Shown: positions 51,835 to 61,428, counted from the stretch's first letter. The stretch is 64,000 nucleotides of DNA from Mesorhizobium erdmanii USDA 3471 (GCF_000472705.1 NZ_AXAE01000021.1:97347-161346); one strand, 5' to 3'. Numbers and translations: made by a program. The notes: a model not told the origin generated them from the letters alone.

Positions 51835-52476
51835 ATGGAACTGCCCTTCAGGGATGAACTGGCCCTTATGCCCGACCTGCGCCACCGGTTGCGGCAGTTG
51901 CGCTGGTTCCGCGCCACTTTCCGCGGCAGCGCCAAGGTCGTCTCGGACACATTCGGCGTGCGTTTCGAGATCGACGAGGCGAAGCTGACAAGGGCGTTTC
52001 TCGACTGGGTCGAAGTCATGGAGGCCCAGAAGCGCTTTGCCGCGATAGACCGCGCCGACTTCATCGTCTTTGCCGCCGGCCTTGTGTTGCGCGAGCTGAT
52101 CAAGCAGGCGCCAGCCAGGGAAATCTCCGGCCTGGCCCAGCTAACCGAGACAGACCAGAATGCCGGCACGCTTGAAATCATCCGCTTCTGGCCGGAAGGC
52201 TTCCTCTACACCAACTACTGCGTCTCGGTGATTTCAGCGATCTACGAGCAGGAGTTCGGCGCGGCGCCCAGCATCGACAAATGCGCCGACGATCTGCGCA
52301 CCTGGTGGTCCTATCGCGAGAACGTCACCGAAATGCCGGCCTACGCCGTGGCTTTCCTTGACCGCTTCCTCGGTGCGGAACCGAACTGGCTCACGCCGGA
52401 CCGCGCACAGTCCCGGCAAGCCATGCAGCGGGCATTGGGATCCTCCCGCGCCAGCGATGCGCTGCGCCAGCTTTGA
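51835..52476 (+). CDS. Conserved hypothetical protein
   Basis: A 213-residue cytoplasmic protein without a domain I recognise. It starts MELPFRDELALMPDLRHRL and contains LDWVEVMEAQKRFAAIDRADFIVFAAGL and the aromatic stretch IIRFWPEGFLYTNYCVSVI. Composition is balanced and predicted mainly helical. I think homologues exist across rhizobia but cannot verify. Divergent from gutM; the start at 51835 avoids 40 basic residues in the longer frame. Confidence 0.72.
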   Translation: MELPFRDELALMPDLRHRLRQLRWFRATFRGSAKVVSDTFGVRFEIDEAKLTRAFLDWVEVMEAQKRFAAIDRADFIVFAAGLVLRELIKQAPAREISGLAQLTETDQNAGTLEIIRFWPEGFLYTNYCVSVISAIYEQEFGAAPSIDKCADDLRTWWSYRENVTEMPAYAVAFLDRFLGAEPNWLTPDRAQSRQAMQRALGSSRASDALRQL

Positions 52477-52577
52477 CCGCGCGCCGCCGCGCGTCCAACC
52501 GCTCTCGACACATCGCGCTATTGAACATTTGATTTTTTGCCGATAGCGATGTGCGAAATTTTTTCCGGGAGAAGCGC

Positions 52578-53252
52578 GTGGCGCGACCAAGGCCTGTCAT
52601 TTTCGACTGCGACGGCGTTCTCGTCGACAGCGAGCCGCTGGCCGCCAGGGCCTATGAGCGCGTCTATGAAAAGCACGGCATGCCCGGCGTCCATGGCGGC
52701 ATCATCGCCCAATGCGTCGGCATGAAGCAATCCGACATCATCGTCAGGATCAGGGAATTGACCGGCCACCAGTTTCCAGCGGCCGCCGACGGCGACATCT
52801 GGGCCGAGACCAAGGTGCTGTTCACCGAGGAATTGCAGCCGACGCCAGGGATCGCCGCGTTTCTGGAGACGCTAGTGGGTGACCGCTGCGTCGCCTCGTC
52901 ATCGTCCGTCGAACGCATAAACCACAGCCTTGCCGTCACTGGGCTGGCGCCTTTCTTCGGCGATGCGATCTACAGCTCCTCGATGGTCAAGAACGGCAAG
53001 CCGGCGCCGGACATCTTCCTGTTCGCCGCCGCCAGGATGGGCGCAAACCCGGCCGACTGCATCGTCATCGAGGATTCGCCCTTCGGCATCCAGGGCGCGG
53101 TTGCCGCCGGCATGACAGCGATCGGCTATACCGGCGGCGGCCACACCTATGCCGAACATGCCGCGCGGTTGACGGCGGCCGGTGCCGATTTCGTCTGTGC
53201 CGACTGGCATGAAGTCAGCCGGCAATTGTCCACGCTCGGCGTACCGGCGTAG
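52578..53252 (+). CDS. HAD-superfamily phosphatase (beta-phosphoglucomutase/GPH-like)
   Basis: A 224-residue subclass IA HAD protein. The nucleophile motif FDCDGVLVDSEPLAARAYE has two Asp residues, motif II is VASSSSVERINHSL, and motifs III/IV are KNGKPAPDIFLFAA and CIVIEDSPFGIQGAVAAG. It resembles sugar-phosphate phosphatases such as those acting on 2-deoxyglucose-, fructose- or mannitol/sorbitol-phosphate. The GTG at 52578 has GGGAGAA just before; ATG at 52551 is an alternative. Being near the PTS it could act on polyol phosphate, which is speculation. Confidence 0.87.
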   Translation: MARPRPVIFDCDGVLVDSEPLAARAYERVYEKHGMPGVHGGIIAQCVGMKQSDIIVRIRELTGHQFPAAADGDIWAETKVLFTEELQPTPGIAAFLETLVGDRCVASSSSVERINHSLAVTGLAPFFGDAIYSSSMVKNGKPAPDIFLFAAARMGANPADCIVIEDSPFGIQGAVAAGMTAIGYTGGGHTYAEHAARLTAAGADFVCADWHEVSRQLSTLGVPA

Positions 53253-53263
53253 GCTGGCGGAAA

Positions 53264-54349
53264 CTACAGAGGCCGCGGCCATTCGCTGCGTGGAATCTCA
53301 GCGCCGACACGGAAGTTCAACGACAAGACCCTCGTCGCATCGGTGTCGACCTCGCACCGGAAGCTTAGATGGTACCATGTGGTAGTCGTGCTGAAGGCGA
53401 CATCCGGAGCGTCGATGACATTGCCCCCCTTCAGCGGAACTTTCGGCCACTGATAAGGAAAATAGGAGCCATCCACCAGTTGCTGTTGCAACTCGCTGGC
53501 GCAAAGTAGGGAAGCACGCTCATTGCGAGGCACACCGCCCATCGAAGTCGTGGCCAGCGCATCGCCGATAGCGCCCTGCGAGTAAAGTTTGCGAATGCCC
53601 GGGGCGCGCTGCGATGCGGACTTCGAGACCTTCGAGGGGCTAGACTTCGGCGCATTCGCGGGTTTGGGCTTCGGCGCTTCGGCCGACATGGGAAGCTCGA
53701 TCTCGCCATCGGCAGCCAAAGGCGCCGGCACCGCGCCTTCTTGCTTGGCGGCGTCAAGCGCCGCCTGCTTGTCCGCATCCTGTGTGGGCTTCGCGTCCGT
53801 CGGCTGGGTTACCGGTTTCTCGTCGGCCTTGGTTGGATCTGCCTGCGGCTCGCTGTCTGGCGGCATGACAGGCTGATCGTCTGCCGGCTTCGGCTCGACG
53901 GGCGGCTTCGAAATGTCATCCTTGACCGGCGACGGCGAACCGTCCTGAGCGCTGGCTCCATCCAGGGATTTCCTCGGACCGGCATCCTTGTCGCCGAACT
54001 GAAAAACAGGTTTCAGGACCTCGACTGGCGGCGGCTTCCGCGCCTGCTTTTCCGGTGGAGGCTGCTTTTCAACTTTCTGCTCGGGTGGTTTTTCAACCTT
54101 CGGCACTGGTGGCTTTGGCGGCGGGACAGGTTTCGGCTTCGGCTGATTGGGCGGAGGCACGAGCGCGACATTGACTGGCTGCTCCTCCTGCGGCTGCTGG
54201 GGAGGCACGGACAGGCCATACACCAGGAGCGCCGCAACGAGCACGTGCAGGATCAGCGATGCGGGAATGCCCCACAACAGATACCGACGCCGTTCTTGTG
54301 CCTCGTCCTTCATCCCGACCGATGTGGAATGAAATAGCGGCAGCTTCAA
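53264..54349 (-). CDS. DUF930 protein with TonB-like architecture, copy 2
   Basis: A 361-residue inner-membrane-anchored protein. One transmembrane helix (WGIPASLILHVLVAALLVYGL, about 26-46) is followed by a long Pro/Lys/Glu-rich region (about 55-225) as in TonB, which spans the periplasm. The C-terminal DUF930 domain starts at about 250 with GIRKLYSQGAIGDALATTSM and ends with TWYHLSFRCEVDTDATRVLSLNF. No TonB C-terminal domain is seen. It is a tandem paralogue of the next gene upstream. Confidence 0.87.
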   Translation of the reverse strand: MKLPLFHSTSVGMKDEAQERRRYLLWGIPASLILHVLVAALLVYGLSVPPQQPQEEQPVNVALVPPPNQPKPKPVPPPKPPVPKVEKPPEQKVEKQPPPEKQARKPPPVEVLKPVFQFGDKDAGPRKSLDGASAQDGSPSPVKDDISKPPVEPKPADDQPVMPPDSEPQADPTKADEKPVTQPTDAKPTQDADKQAALDAAKQEGAVPAPLAADGEIELPMSAEAPKPKPANAPKSSPSKVSKSASQRAPGIRKLYSQGAIGDALATTSMGGVPRNERASLLCASELQQQLVDGSYFPYQWPKVPLKGGNVIDAPDVAFSTTTTWYHLSFRCEVDTDATRVLSLNFRVGAEIPRSEWPRPL

Positions 54350-54446
54350 GCATGGGCATTGGATTTGCGGAATTTCGCCGCTGACAGCTTGTCGACTTGG
54401 ATCGTTGTACCCCGGGAGGCAATTGTACGGACCCGGCCTGCCCGGC

Positions 54447-55646
54447 CTAATTCAGTGGCCACCGAGTTAATTTACGTCCCGCCCATTCGCCGGGCGGAAT
54501 CAATGACCCGACGCGAAAGTTGAAGGACAGGACCCTCGTCGCATTGTCGTCGACCTCGCACCGGAAGTTCAGATTATACCATTGGGTTCTGGTGCTGAAG
54601 GCGGCCTGCGGCGGGTTGAGGACATTGCCTGCGTCCAGCGGGTTATTTGGCACCCATTTGATGGCATAGTCGGCACTCTGCAATTCCTGGCTCAAAACGT
54701 TGCCGCAAAGGTTGGCCACGCGCTGAGGGCGCGGCACGTTCTCCATGGAGCTTGCGGCCAGCGCATCGCCGGTAGCGCCTTGCGAGTAAAGTTTTCGAAC
54801 ACCCGGAAGGCCGGAATAGATCGGCGATCCTGCTGCGGCAGTGTTCGCGGGACTTGACTTCCCTGCCTTGCCGCTTGGGGCCTTGAAGGCCCGCGCGGAT
54901 TTGAAATTCATCGTCTTTGCAGGTCTGGGCTTTGCCTTTTCGGCAGAGGGCGGCGGTGCTGGCTTGTCGCCGGCCTCGGCTGCCAATGGCTTTGGCGCCA
55001 CGACGGCCTGCTTCTCGTCGGTTTGCGGCGCCACCTCCTGTTGGTCCGGCTGTTTGTCAGCATCCTCCGTTGGCTGCTTCTCGTCGTTTTGCGCGGGCTT
55101 GACGTCCGGCGAGGCGGTTACCGGCTTCTCCTGAGCCTTGGCGGAATCTGGCTGTTGCTCGGGATTTGCGGCGGGGGCGGACTGGTTCGGGGCGGATTTC
55201 GGTTCGACTGGCGGCTTCGCGGCCTCCTTGGCCAGCGACGGCGCATTGGGTTGAGCGCTGCCTCCGTCGAGAGATTTCTCAGGCCCGGTATCCTTCTCGC
55301 CATATTGAAAAACGCGCTTCAGAACCGGGGCGTTCTCCGGCTTTGGCGGCGGCTCGGGCGGCTTTTCGACCTTGGGTTCCGGCGGCTTTTCGGCTTTGGC
55401 TACTTTTGGCGGCGGCGGCGGAACAGGTTTCGGCTTCGGCTGATCGGGCGGAGGCACGATCGCGACATTGACCGGCTGCTCCTCCTGCTGCTGTTGCGGA
55501 GGCTTGGCCAGGCCGTAGACGAGGGCCGCCACGATGAAGGCATGCAGGATCAGCGATGCGGGAATGCCCCACAACAGATTCCGACGCTGTTCTCCTGTCT
55601 CGCCCTTCATCCCTTCCGATGTGGAATGAAATAGCGGCAGCTTCAA
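54447..55646 (-). CDS. DUF930 protein with TonB-like architecture, copy 1
   Basis: A 399-residue paralogue of the downstream gene. The first 12 residues differ at one position (MKLPLFHSTSEG versus SVG), and the helix (WGIPASLILHAFIVAALVYGL), Pro/Lys-rich spacer and C-terminal DUF930 domain (GVRKLYSQGATGDALAASSM, then TQWYNLNFRCEVDDNATRV) are all shared. The spacer is longer by about 35 residues. The upstream bases (GCCGCTGACAGCTTG) are also duplicated. The function of the family is unknown. Confidence 0.87.
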   Translation of the reverse strand: MKLPLFHSTSEGMKGETGEQRRNLLWGIPASLILHAFIVAALVYGLAKPPQQQQEEQPVNVAIVPPPDQPKPKPVPPPPPKVAKAEKPPEPKVEKPPEPPPKPENAPVLKRVFQYGEKDTGPEKSLDGGSAQPNAPSLAKEAAKPPVEPKSAPNQSAPAANPEQQPDSAKAQEKPVTASPDVKPAQNDEKQPTEDADKQPDQQEVAPQTDEKQAVVAPKPLAAEAGDKPAPPPSAEKAKPRPAKTMNFKSARAFKAPSGKAGKSSPANTAAAGSPIYSGLPGVRKLYSQGATGDALAASSMENVPRPQRVANLCGNVLSQELQSADYAIKWVPNNPLDAGNVLNPPQAAFSTRTQWYNLNFRCEVDDNATRVLSFNFRVGSLIPPGEWAGRKLTRWPLN

Positions 55647-55703
55647 GCATAAGCACTCAACTGGCGCGAACTCGCCGCTGACAGCTTGGTGATCGCAGGA
55701 AGA

Positions 55704-56447
55704 TCAGCGCGAAATCCCACCCAGAAACTGTTCGTCGAGCCGCGTTTCGCCAAACCAGTTCAGCCGGTTGATGCCGACGAAGCCGGCATCGATCGCCTCG
55801 TTTTCGTCGCCCGGCTGACTTGCATGGGCCCGACCACGCGGCACGGTGATAACCGTGCGATCGCCGTCGCTTTCCATCACCTTGGCGGTGCGGCCGATCT
55901 TATCACGGCCGATGCGCGGCTGGCGAATTTCTGCGGGCAAGGCGGTCGGCAGGTTGACGCTGAGCCAATGACCCTCCGTCGCCCAGTGGGCGCGCGATTG
56001 CCACAGCGAAGCGATCAGCATGCCGAGCCATTGGTCGTCGCCATCGCCGAGATCGGGATTCTTCACACGCGAGAACCCGATTGCCGGGACGCCCCAGAAG
56101 GTTGCCTCCCGGGCAATGCCGAGCGTGCCGGAATAGGCGAGGTCCTCGGCGACGTTGCGGCCGTCATTGATGCCCGACAGCACCAGATCCGGCTTCTTCG
56201 CCTCGGCGAACAGCCACGTCATCGCGCTGACCACGCAATCGGCCGGGGTGCCGGAGCACGAATACCAGTTCGTCCTGACGCGCTGCATCGTCAAAGGCCT
56301 GGCGATCGTCAGCGACGAGCCGGCGGCGGTGCGCTTGCCGTCGGGCGCCACCACCCAGACATCGTCGCTCAGGCCGGTGACCGCGTTGACGAGACGGGCA
56401 AGCCCCGGCGCTTCGATGCCGTCATCGTTGCAGATCAGGATTCTCAT
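55704..56447 (-). CDS. surE: 5'/3'-nucleotidase SurE
   Basis: A 247-residue metal-dependent nucleotidase. The metal site NDDGIEAPG starts at residue 7, VVAPDGKRTAAGSSLT and SGTPADCVVSAM follow, and VLSGINDGRNVAEDL holds the second acidic cluster. Known SurE proteins dephosphorylate nucleoside monophosphates. Unlike the usual context (next to pcm or peptidase genes), it is the last gene of an ABC transporter operon and overlaps the MBL gene by 26 bases. The ATG at 56447 follows AAGGAAG. Confidence 0.93.
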   Translation of the reverse strand: MRILICNDDGIEAPGLARLVNAVTGLSDDVWVVAPDGKRTAAGSSLTIARPLTMQRVRTNWYSCSGTPADCVVSAMTWLFAEAKKPDLVLSGINDGRNVAEDLAYSGTLGIAREATFWGVPAIGFSRVKNPDLGDGDDQWLGMLIASLWQSRAHWATEGHWLSVNLPTALPAEIRQPRIGRDKIGRTAKVMESDGDRTVITVPRGRAHASQPGDENEAIDAGFVGINRLNWFGETRLDEQFLGGISR

Positions 56448-57612
56448 TGTTGCTTCCTTGCGGCACCGTGATGCGCTGGCCGGTACGGCATTGCGTGCGC
56501 AGCGACGGGATGTGGTTTTTGAGGTCAGCGAGAAGATCGGTGGGGCAGGAATGTCCCAGCGCTTCGGGCCGCCCTGCCTTCTCCCAGATGTCGATATTGC
56601 CCGACAGCGTCGGATGGGTGGGCATGCGCACCCAGTCCGCCCGGCCGGCCCTGTGCAGAAGATCGCCCGGAGAACCCGCCGGAAGATGACCGGTGAGCAG
56701 CACCGGAAGCCCGGCCTCGTCGGCGCGCGGCAACAGCCGCGACGACGGGCCGGCCTCGCCCATGCCGTCATCGGCCAGCAACGGCAGCGGCGGCAAGGGA
56801 TCGGCATCGGTCCAGTCGGCGGCACTTGCCAGGCGGGAACGCAAGAGTTCGGAAACATCAGGCAGAAAGGCCCCCGTAGCGCCAATCTGCGCTTCCAGGG
56901 ACGAACGCATGCCGGCATGGATGGCGAAGGGCCCCGGCAGAGCCGCGATCAATTCGAGCGACCGCCCCGACAGTGGCGTCGGTAGCAGACATCCTTGCGG
57001 ATGCCTCGCCACCCATTCGGAAATTTCGCGAGCCCGAGCCGCCCCCGGCACCGGATCGGCGCCATAGGACGCATCGAAGACCAGAAGATCGCAGTGCGGG
57101 ATCGTGTCCATGACGAACACATTGCTGTCCGGCACCACGTCGGCCGTATAGACGACGCGGCTTTTCCCATCATCGACGGCGAACCAGACGCCGCCCACGA
57201 CATGCCCAGACCGTCCGGTCCTGACCGTGAGATTGCCGGTCCGCAGCGTGTCGCCGGGTTCGAAGATCTCGATACGATGGTCCGGAACCGGAAAGCGCCT
57301 GAAATCATCCGGTTCGGCATAGGCGGCAAGCGTGGCCGGCGCCTCTGCGCGGGTCTCGGCCGTCATGAATATCGGACCGGCATAACCGCGCGACAACAGC
57401 CAGCTCAGCGCGCCGATATGATCCTCATGCGCGTGCGAGAAAAACAGCGCATCGATGTCGTCGACCGGCCCGTCGAGCGCCGGATAATAGTCCGCCCCGG
57501 CGGCGCCGACCTTGATGCCGACATCGAGCAGGATACGGTTATTAACGCTGTTGACGGCGAGACTGGTGCGGCCCTTTTCGCCAAAACCGCCGAGCAGGTC
57601 GAGCATCATCAC
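56422..57612 (-). CDS. Metallo-beta-lactamase-fold hydrolase in the ABC/SurE operon
   Basis: A 396-residue MBL protein. The dinuclear metal motif SHAHEDHIGA is at 59-68 (H60, H62, D64, H65); further ligands lie in RSGHVVGG and VYTADVVPD. The architecture resembles the RNase J/exonuclease-like MBL branch, but it lacks the beta-CASP length, so phosphodiesterase activity is only a suggestion. The ATG at 57612 overlaps the ATPase stop by 4 bases. Confidence 0.85.
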   Translation of the reverse strand: MMMLDLLGGFGEKGRTSLAVNSVNNRILLDVGIKVGAAGADYYPALDGPVDDIDALFFSHAHEDHIGALSWLLSRGYAGPIFMTAETRAEAPATLAAYAEPDDFRRFPVPDHRIEIFEPGDTLRTGNLTVRTGRSGHVVGGVWFAVDDGKSRVVYTADVVPDSNVFVMDTIPHCDLLVFDASYGADPVPGAARAREISEWVARHPQGCLLPTPLSGRSLELIAALPGPFAIHAGMRSSLEAQIGATGAFLPDVSELLRSRLASAADWTDADPLPPLPLLADDGMGEAGPSSRLLPRADEAGLPVLLTGHLPAGSPGDLLHRAGRADWVRMPTHPTLSGNIDIWEKAGRPEALGHSCPTDLLADLKNHIPSLRTQCRTGQRITVPQGSNNENPDLQR

Positions 57613-58685
57613 GATGCCGTCCCCGCCGGGATCAGCCAGCCGGACTTTATGCGCAGCCGCGCCTGGGCTCCGCTGTCCAAGACGACCGGATCGGGCTGTT
57701 CGAAATGCAAGGTCAGGTCAGGACCAGCCGCAGGGGCGAATTCGATGCGCGCGCCACCGCCCTGGTAAATCACCCGTTTGACGATCCCGTCGAAGCCCGG
57801 GCCGTCCGGCGAGACGTCGAGATCGGCCGACCTGCAGCAGATCTTCGCGCCGGCGCGCGGTCGCTGACCGGGCCGGCAGCGGACCACCAGTTCGGTTCCG
57901 AGAACCCTGACCTTGCAATGGCCGCCTTCTTCGCCGGTCAGGACATCGGCCGGGAGCAAAATCCCTTGCGAGATGAAGGAGGCAACCATCTCATTTGCCG
58001 GCTCATGGTAGAGTTCGCGCGGCGTCGCCAGCTGCGCCAGGCGACCATGGTCCATCACCGCGATGCGATCGGCCAGCGCCATCGCCTCGGCCTGATCGTG
58101 GGTAATGTAGACGATGGTGGTGCCGGTGCGCTTGTGGAAAGCGGAGAATTCATCCTCCATCGAGGCCCTGAGGTGGACATCGAGATTGGCGAGCGGCTCG
58201 TCGAACAGCACCAGTGAGGGCGCGGCGACAAGGCATCGCGCCAGGGCCACGCGCTGGCGCTGGCCGCCGGAGAGATTGGCAGGCCCGCGCTCACCCAGCC
58301 CCTGCAGATTGACCAGGGCGAGCGCGTCTTCCACCTTCTGGCGCGCCACCGCCTTGTCGAGCTTCGCCACCTTCAGCGAATAGCCGATATTCTCGGCCAC
58401 CGTCATATGCGGCCACAGAGCGTAATTCTGGAAGACGATGCCGACGCGCCGCTTTTCCGGCGCGACGCTGCCGCCGCTGTTGGACACGACATCGCTGCCG
58501 ATGCGGATTTCGCCCGAGGTCACTTTCTCGAAACCGGCGACGAGGCGCAACAACGTCGTCTTGCCGCAACCCGAAGGCCCGAGCACGGCAAGGAACTCGC
58601 CGTCGGCGACATCGATCGACACGTCCTTGACCGCATCGAAATCGGCGAAGCTCTTGGTCACGTGGTCCAGGCTCAATCGCGCCAT
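57609..58685 (-). CDS. ABC transporter ATP-binding protein (ferric/phosphonate type)
   Basis: A 358-residue ATPase of the PotA/FbpC/PhnT-like branch. Walker A GPSGCGKTT (36-44), Q-loop VFQNYALWPHMTV, signature NLSGGQRQRVALARCL, Walker B VLFDEPLANLD and switch THDQAEAM, with a C-terminal TOBE domain from about 255. It energises the double permease encoded upstream, with which it overlaps by 13 bases. The start is ATG 58685; the frame to 59462 is antisense extension. Confidence 0.93.
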   Translation of the reverse strand: MARLSLDHVTKSFADFDAVKDVSIDVADGEFLAVLGPSGCGKTTLLRLVAGFEKVTSGEIRIGSDVVSNSGGSVAPEKRRVGIVFQNYALWPHMTVAENIGYSLKVAKLDKAVARQKVEDALALVNLQGLGERGPANLSGGQRQRVALARCLVAAPSLVLFDEPLANLDVHLRASMEDEFSAFHKRTGTTIVYITHDQAEAMALADRIAVMDHGRLAQLATPRELYHEPANEMVASFISQGILLPADVLTGEEGGHCKVRVLGTELVVRCRPGQRPRAGAKICCRSADLDVSPDGPGFDGIVKRVIYQGGGARIEFAPAAGPDLTLHFEQPDPVVLDSGAQARLRIKSGWLIPAGTAS

Positions 58686-60376
58686 GGCAGAACTCCGCTC
58701 GGAAGGTAGGGGGCAAGCAGATTGGTCACCAGCATCAGCACAAAGGTGACGGCGACCGTGATCACCGACATCGCCGCCGCGTAGTTGGAATCGCCGCCCT
58801 GCTCGAAGGAAAACATTACAACGCCGATGGTTTCCGAGCCCGACGACCACAACAGCGCCGAGACGGTGAGCTCGCTGAGCGCCGTCATGAAGATCAAAAG
58901 TCCGCCGGCGATCGCCGCCGGCGCCACCAGCGGAAAGACGATGGTGCGCAGGCGCGTGAACAGGCCCGCGCCCGCCACCTGTGCCGCCTCTTCCAGCGCC
59001 CGGTCGATCTGATGATAGCCGCTGATGGTCGGCCGCAGCGCCAGCACCAGGAAACGGGCGAGATAGGCATAAAGGATGATCCAGACCGTGTTGTAGAGCT
59101 GGATGCCGGTGAGCGGAATCGGGCGCAGGAAAAGCAGCAGCGAGGCGATCGCCAGCACCACGCCGGGCAAGGCATAGGGCAGCTCGACCGAAAGGTTGAG
59201 CAGCCGCACCCAGCGCTGCTTGCCCCAAGCGATGAGATAGCCGACCGGCACGGCGACGACGACCGCGAAGAAGGCGGCGGCGATCGACAGCCAGAAGCTG
59301 TTGAAGAAGGCGCGGTTGGCGGCATCGTGCTCGAACAGCACGAAACGGTAATTGTCGAGCGTCGCCGTCTTGGCGGTCAGCGCAATGCCGTAGCCCGGGA
59401 CCAGCGACGTCAGCACCAGCCCGAACAACGGCAGGAACAGCACCAGCACGATCAGCAGCCACATGCCGGCCTGTACAACCGCACGCCAGCGGCCGAGCTC
59501 ATAGGGTTCGGCCGGCAGCGATGTCGAGGAAATGCGGTAGTCGCGGCGGCGGCTCATCACTTCCTGGGCGAGAATGCCGGCCATCGCGATGACGCCGATC
59601 AGCACCGACAGGAACGCCGTCTCGCCGAGCACGGCCGGACCACCGCCGGCCAGCTTCTGGTAGATGAGCGTCGGCAGGACCAGATAGTTGGCGGGGATGC
59701 CGAGGAAGGCAGGAATGCCGAAATTGCCGACGCAGGAGACGAAGGCCAGCGCCGCGGCCGCCATGATCGACGGCGTCATCAGCGGCAGCACGATAGTGAC
59801 GAGCACGGTGAACCAGCCGGCACCGCCGGCCCGCGCGGCCTCGACCAGCTCGCGCGGCAACTTGCGCAGCCCGGCCCGCACCAGCAGGAACACCAGCGGG
59901 CCATATTGGACGCCGAGCAGAAGGATGATGCCCGAGGTCGAATAGAGCGGATTTTTCGTCCCGAGCGGTGGGGCCGCGCCGAACAGCTTGAGGAAGGGAC
60001 TTGCCGGGCCGAACAATTGCAGCCAGGCCAGCGCCGTCACCTGCGGCGCGATCATCAGCGGCATGACGTAACACAGCACCAGCGCACCGCGGCCGCGTAT
60101 GTCGGTCAGCGAGACCAGCACCGCCACCAGCGTTCCCGACAGCACGGCAAGCAAGGTGCCGCCGATGCCCACGACCAGCGTATGCCAGGTGGCGATCCAG
60201 GTGGCGGGGCTGGCAAGTCCGGCTTTTATGGCGACATCCGACACGGTGCCGCCGGGCGCCACGATCTCCTTGACGAGGCGCAGCATGGGCAACAGCGACA
60301 GCAGCACGATGACGACGGCTACCGCCGCCGTCAGGGCCATTTCCTGACCCCGGCTCTCCCTGATGCGTGTCGACAT
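58673..60376 (-). CDS. Double-domain ABC permease (FbpB/PhnV type)
   Basis: A 567-residue permease with two fused binding-protein-dependent transport domains, about twelve helices. The EAA-type loops are ELVEAARAGGAGWFTVLVTI in the first half and RALEEAAQVAGAGLFTRLRT in the second. Such fused permeases import ferric iron, thiamine or 2-aminoethylphosphonate-like solutes. The ATG at 60376 (MSTRIRESRGQEM) is preceded by AGGAAACG. Confidence 0.92.
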   Translation of the reverse strand: MSTRIRESRGQEMALTAAVAVVIVLLSLLPMLRLVKEIVAPGGTVSDVAIKAGLASPATWIATWHTLVVGIGGTLLAVLSGTLVAVLVSLTDIRGRGALVLCYVMPLMIAPQVTALAWLQLFGPASPFLKLFGAAPPLGTKNPLYSTSGIILLLGVQYGPLVFLLVRAGLRKLPRELVEAARAGGAGWFTVLVTIVLPLMTPSIMAAAALAFVSCVGNFGIPAFLGIPANYLVLPTLIYQKLAGGGPAVLGETAFLSVLIGVIAMAGILAQEVMSRRRDYRISSTSLPAEPYELGRWRAVVQAGMWLLIVLVLFLPLFGLVLTSLVPGYGIALTAKTATLDNYRFVLFEHDAANRAFFNSFWLSIAAAFFAVVVAVPVGYLIAWGKQRWVRLLNLSVELPYALPGVVLAIASLLLFLRPIPLTGIQLYNTVWIILYAYLARFLVLALRPTISGYHQIDRALEEAAQVAGAGLFTRLRTIVFPLVAPAAIAGGLLIFMTALSELTVSALLWSSGSETIGVVMFSFEQGGDSNYAAAMSVITVAVTFVLMLVTNLLAPYLPSGVLPWRD

Positions 60377-60397
60377 GATTGCGTTTCCTGGATCGAT

Positions 60398-60430
60398 GCG
60401 GTGGGATGCCGCCAATCGGCATCCCACCGC
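60398..60430 (-). terminator. 14-bp hairpin after the binding-protein gene
   Basis: GCGGTGGGATGCCG (60398-60411) pairs perfectly with CGGCATCCCACCGC (60417-60430) around CCAAT. On the minus strand it lies 11 bases after the binding-protein stop and before the permease start. No T-run follows, so I expect mRNA stabilisation or attenuation rather than full termination. Confidence 0.55.
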
Positions 60431-60441
60431 GATTTGCCGGC

Positions 60442-61428
60442 TCAGCCGCCGAACAGTTCCTGGAACTTCGCCTTGTCGGCGTCGGTCTTGGCGACGATTG
60501 CCTTGGTGTCGAACGGCATCACCTTGACCTTGACGCCCTCCGGCAGCCAGTCGGGGCGGCCGACCGAGGCACGGGCCGGCAGATAGCCCATGGACAGCGC
60601 CAGCCTCTGGCCTTCATCCGACAGAATGAAGTCGACGAACTTCTTGGCACCGTCGACATTCTTGGCCGTCTTCATGATGGCGACCGGTTCCGTCACCGCC
60701 GGCACGCCTTCCGAGGGGAATACGAACTCGACCGGCGAGCCCTTCTTCTTGGCGTTCATCGCCATGAAGTCGACGAGGATGCCATAGGGCTTCTCGCCCG
60801 ATGCCACCGACTTCAGCACCGCGCCATTGCCGCGCACGCTGACGGTGTTGTTGGTCTTCAGCTTCTGAAAGAAATCCCAGCCATAGTTGGTATCGCCGGC
60901 AAAGCCTGAAAGCAGGTAGGCGGCCGCACCCGAATAGAGCGGGCTCGGCATGACCAGGCCATCGGCGTAGGCGGGCTTGGCAAGATCGGCCCAATGCTCG
61001 GGCTTTTGCGCGGCCGCGGTGTTGTAGACGATGCCGGTGGTGATCAGCTTGCTGCCGAAATAGGTCTTGTCGGCATCATAGGCATCCGCCTCGATGCCGT
61101 CGAGCTTGGCCTCGGGATAGGCCATCAGCCGGTCGTCCTTCTTCAACAGCTCCATCGAGACCGCGTCGGCGATCAACAGCACATCGGGCTGCGGACTGCC
61201 GGCGGCGAACTCAGCCGCCATCTTGGTCAGGATATCGCTGGTTCCGGAGCGATAGATGGTTACGTCGATGCCGGGCTGCGCCTTCTTGAAGGCATCCACG
61301 GTCTTGGCCGCGTCGGCTTCTGGCTGCGATGTGTAGAGCGTCAGTGTTTCGGCATTTGCCACGCCGGCAAACAAAGTTGCCGCGAGCGCCAGCTGGCTGG
61401 CCAGCAGCTTGATGAAGTGCGTCTTCAT
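60442..61428 (-). CDS. ABC transporter substrate-binding protein (2-aminoethylphosphonate/iron type)
   Basis: A 328-residue periplasmic protein of extracellular-binding family 1/6-like. The signal is MKTHFIKLLASQLALAATLF up to about residue 26. The body begins ETLTLYTSQPEADAAKTVDAF and contains YRSGTSDILTKMAAEF, as in FutA/PhnS-like receptors. The tyrosines used by true ferric-binding proteins (a YY pair) are not evident, which favours an anionic organic solute. ATG 61428 follows AGGAGG strongly. First gene of the operon. Confidence 0.92.
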   Translation of the reverse strand: MKTHFIKLLASQLALAATLFAGVANAETLTLYTSQPEADAAKTVDAFKKAQPGIDVTIYRSGTSDILTKMAAEFAAGSPQPDVLLIADAVSMELLKKDDRLMAYPEAKLDGIEADAYDADKTYFGSKLITTGIVYNTAAAQKPEHWADLAKPAYADGLVMPSPLYSGAAAYLLSGFAGDTNYGWDFFQKLKTNNTVSVRGNGAVLKSVASGEKPYGILVDFMAMNAKKKGSPVEFVFPSEGVPAVTEPVAIMKTAKNVDGAKKFVDFILSDEGQRLALSMGYLPARASVGRPDWLPEGVKVKVMPFDTKAIVAKTDADKAKFQELFGG

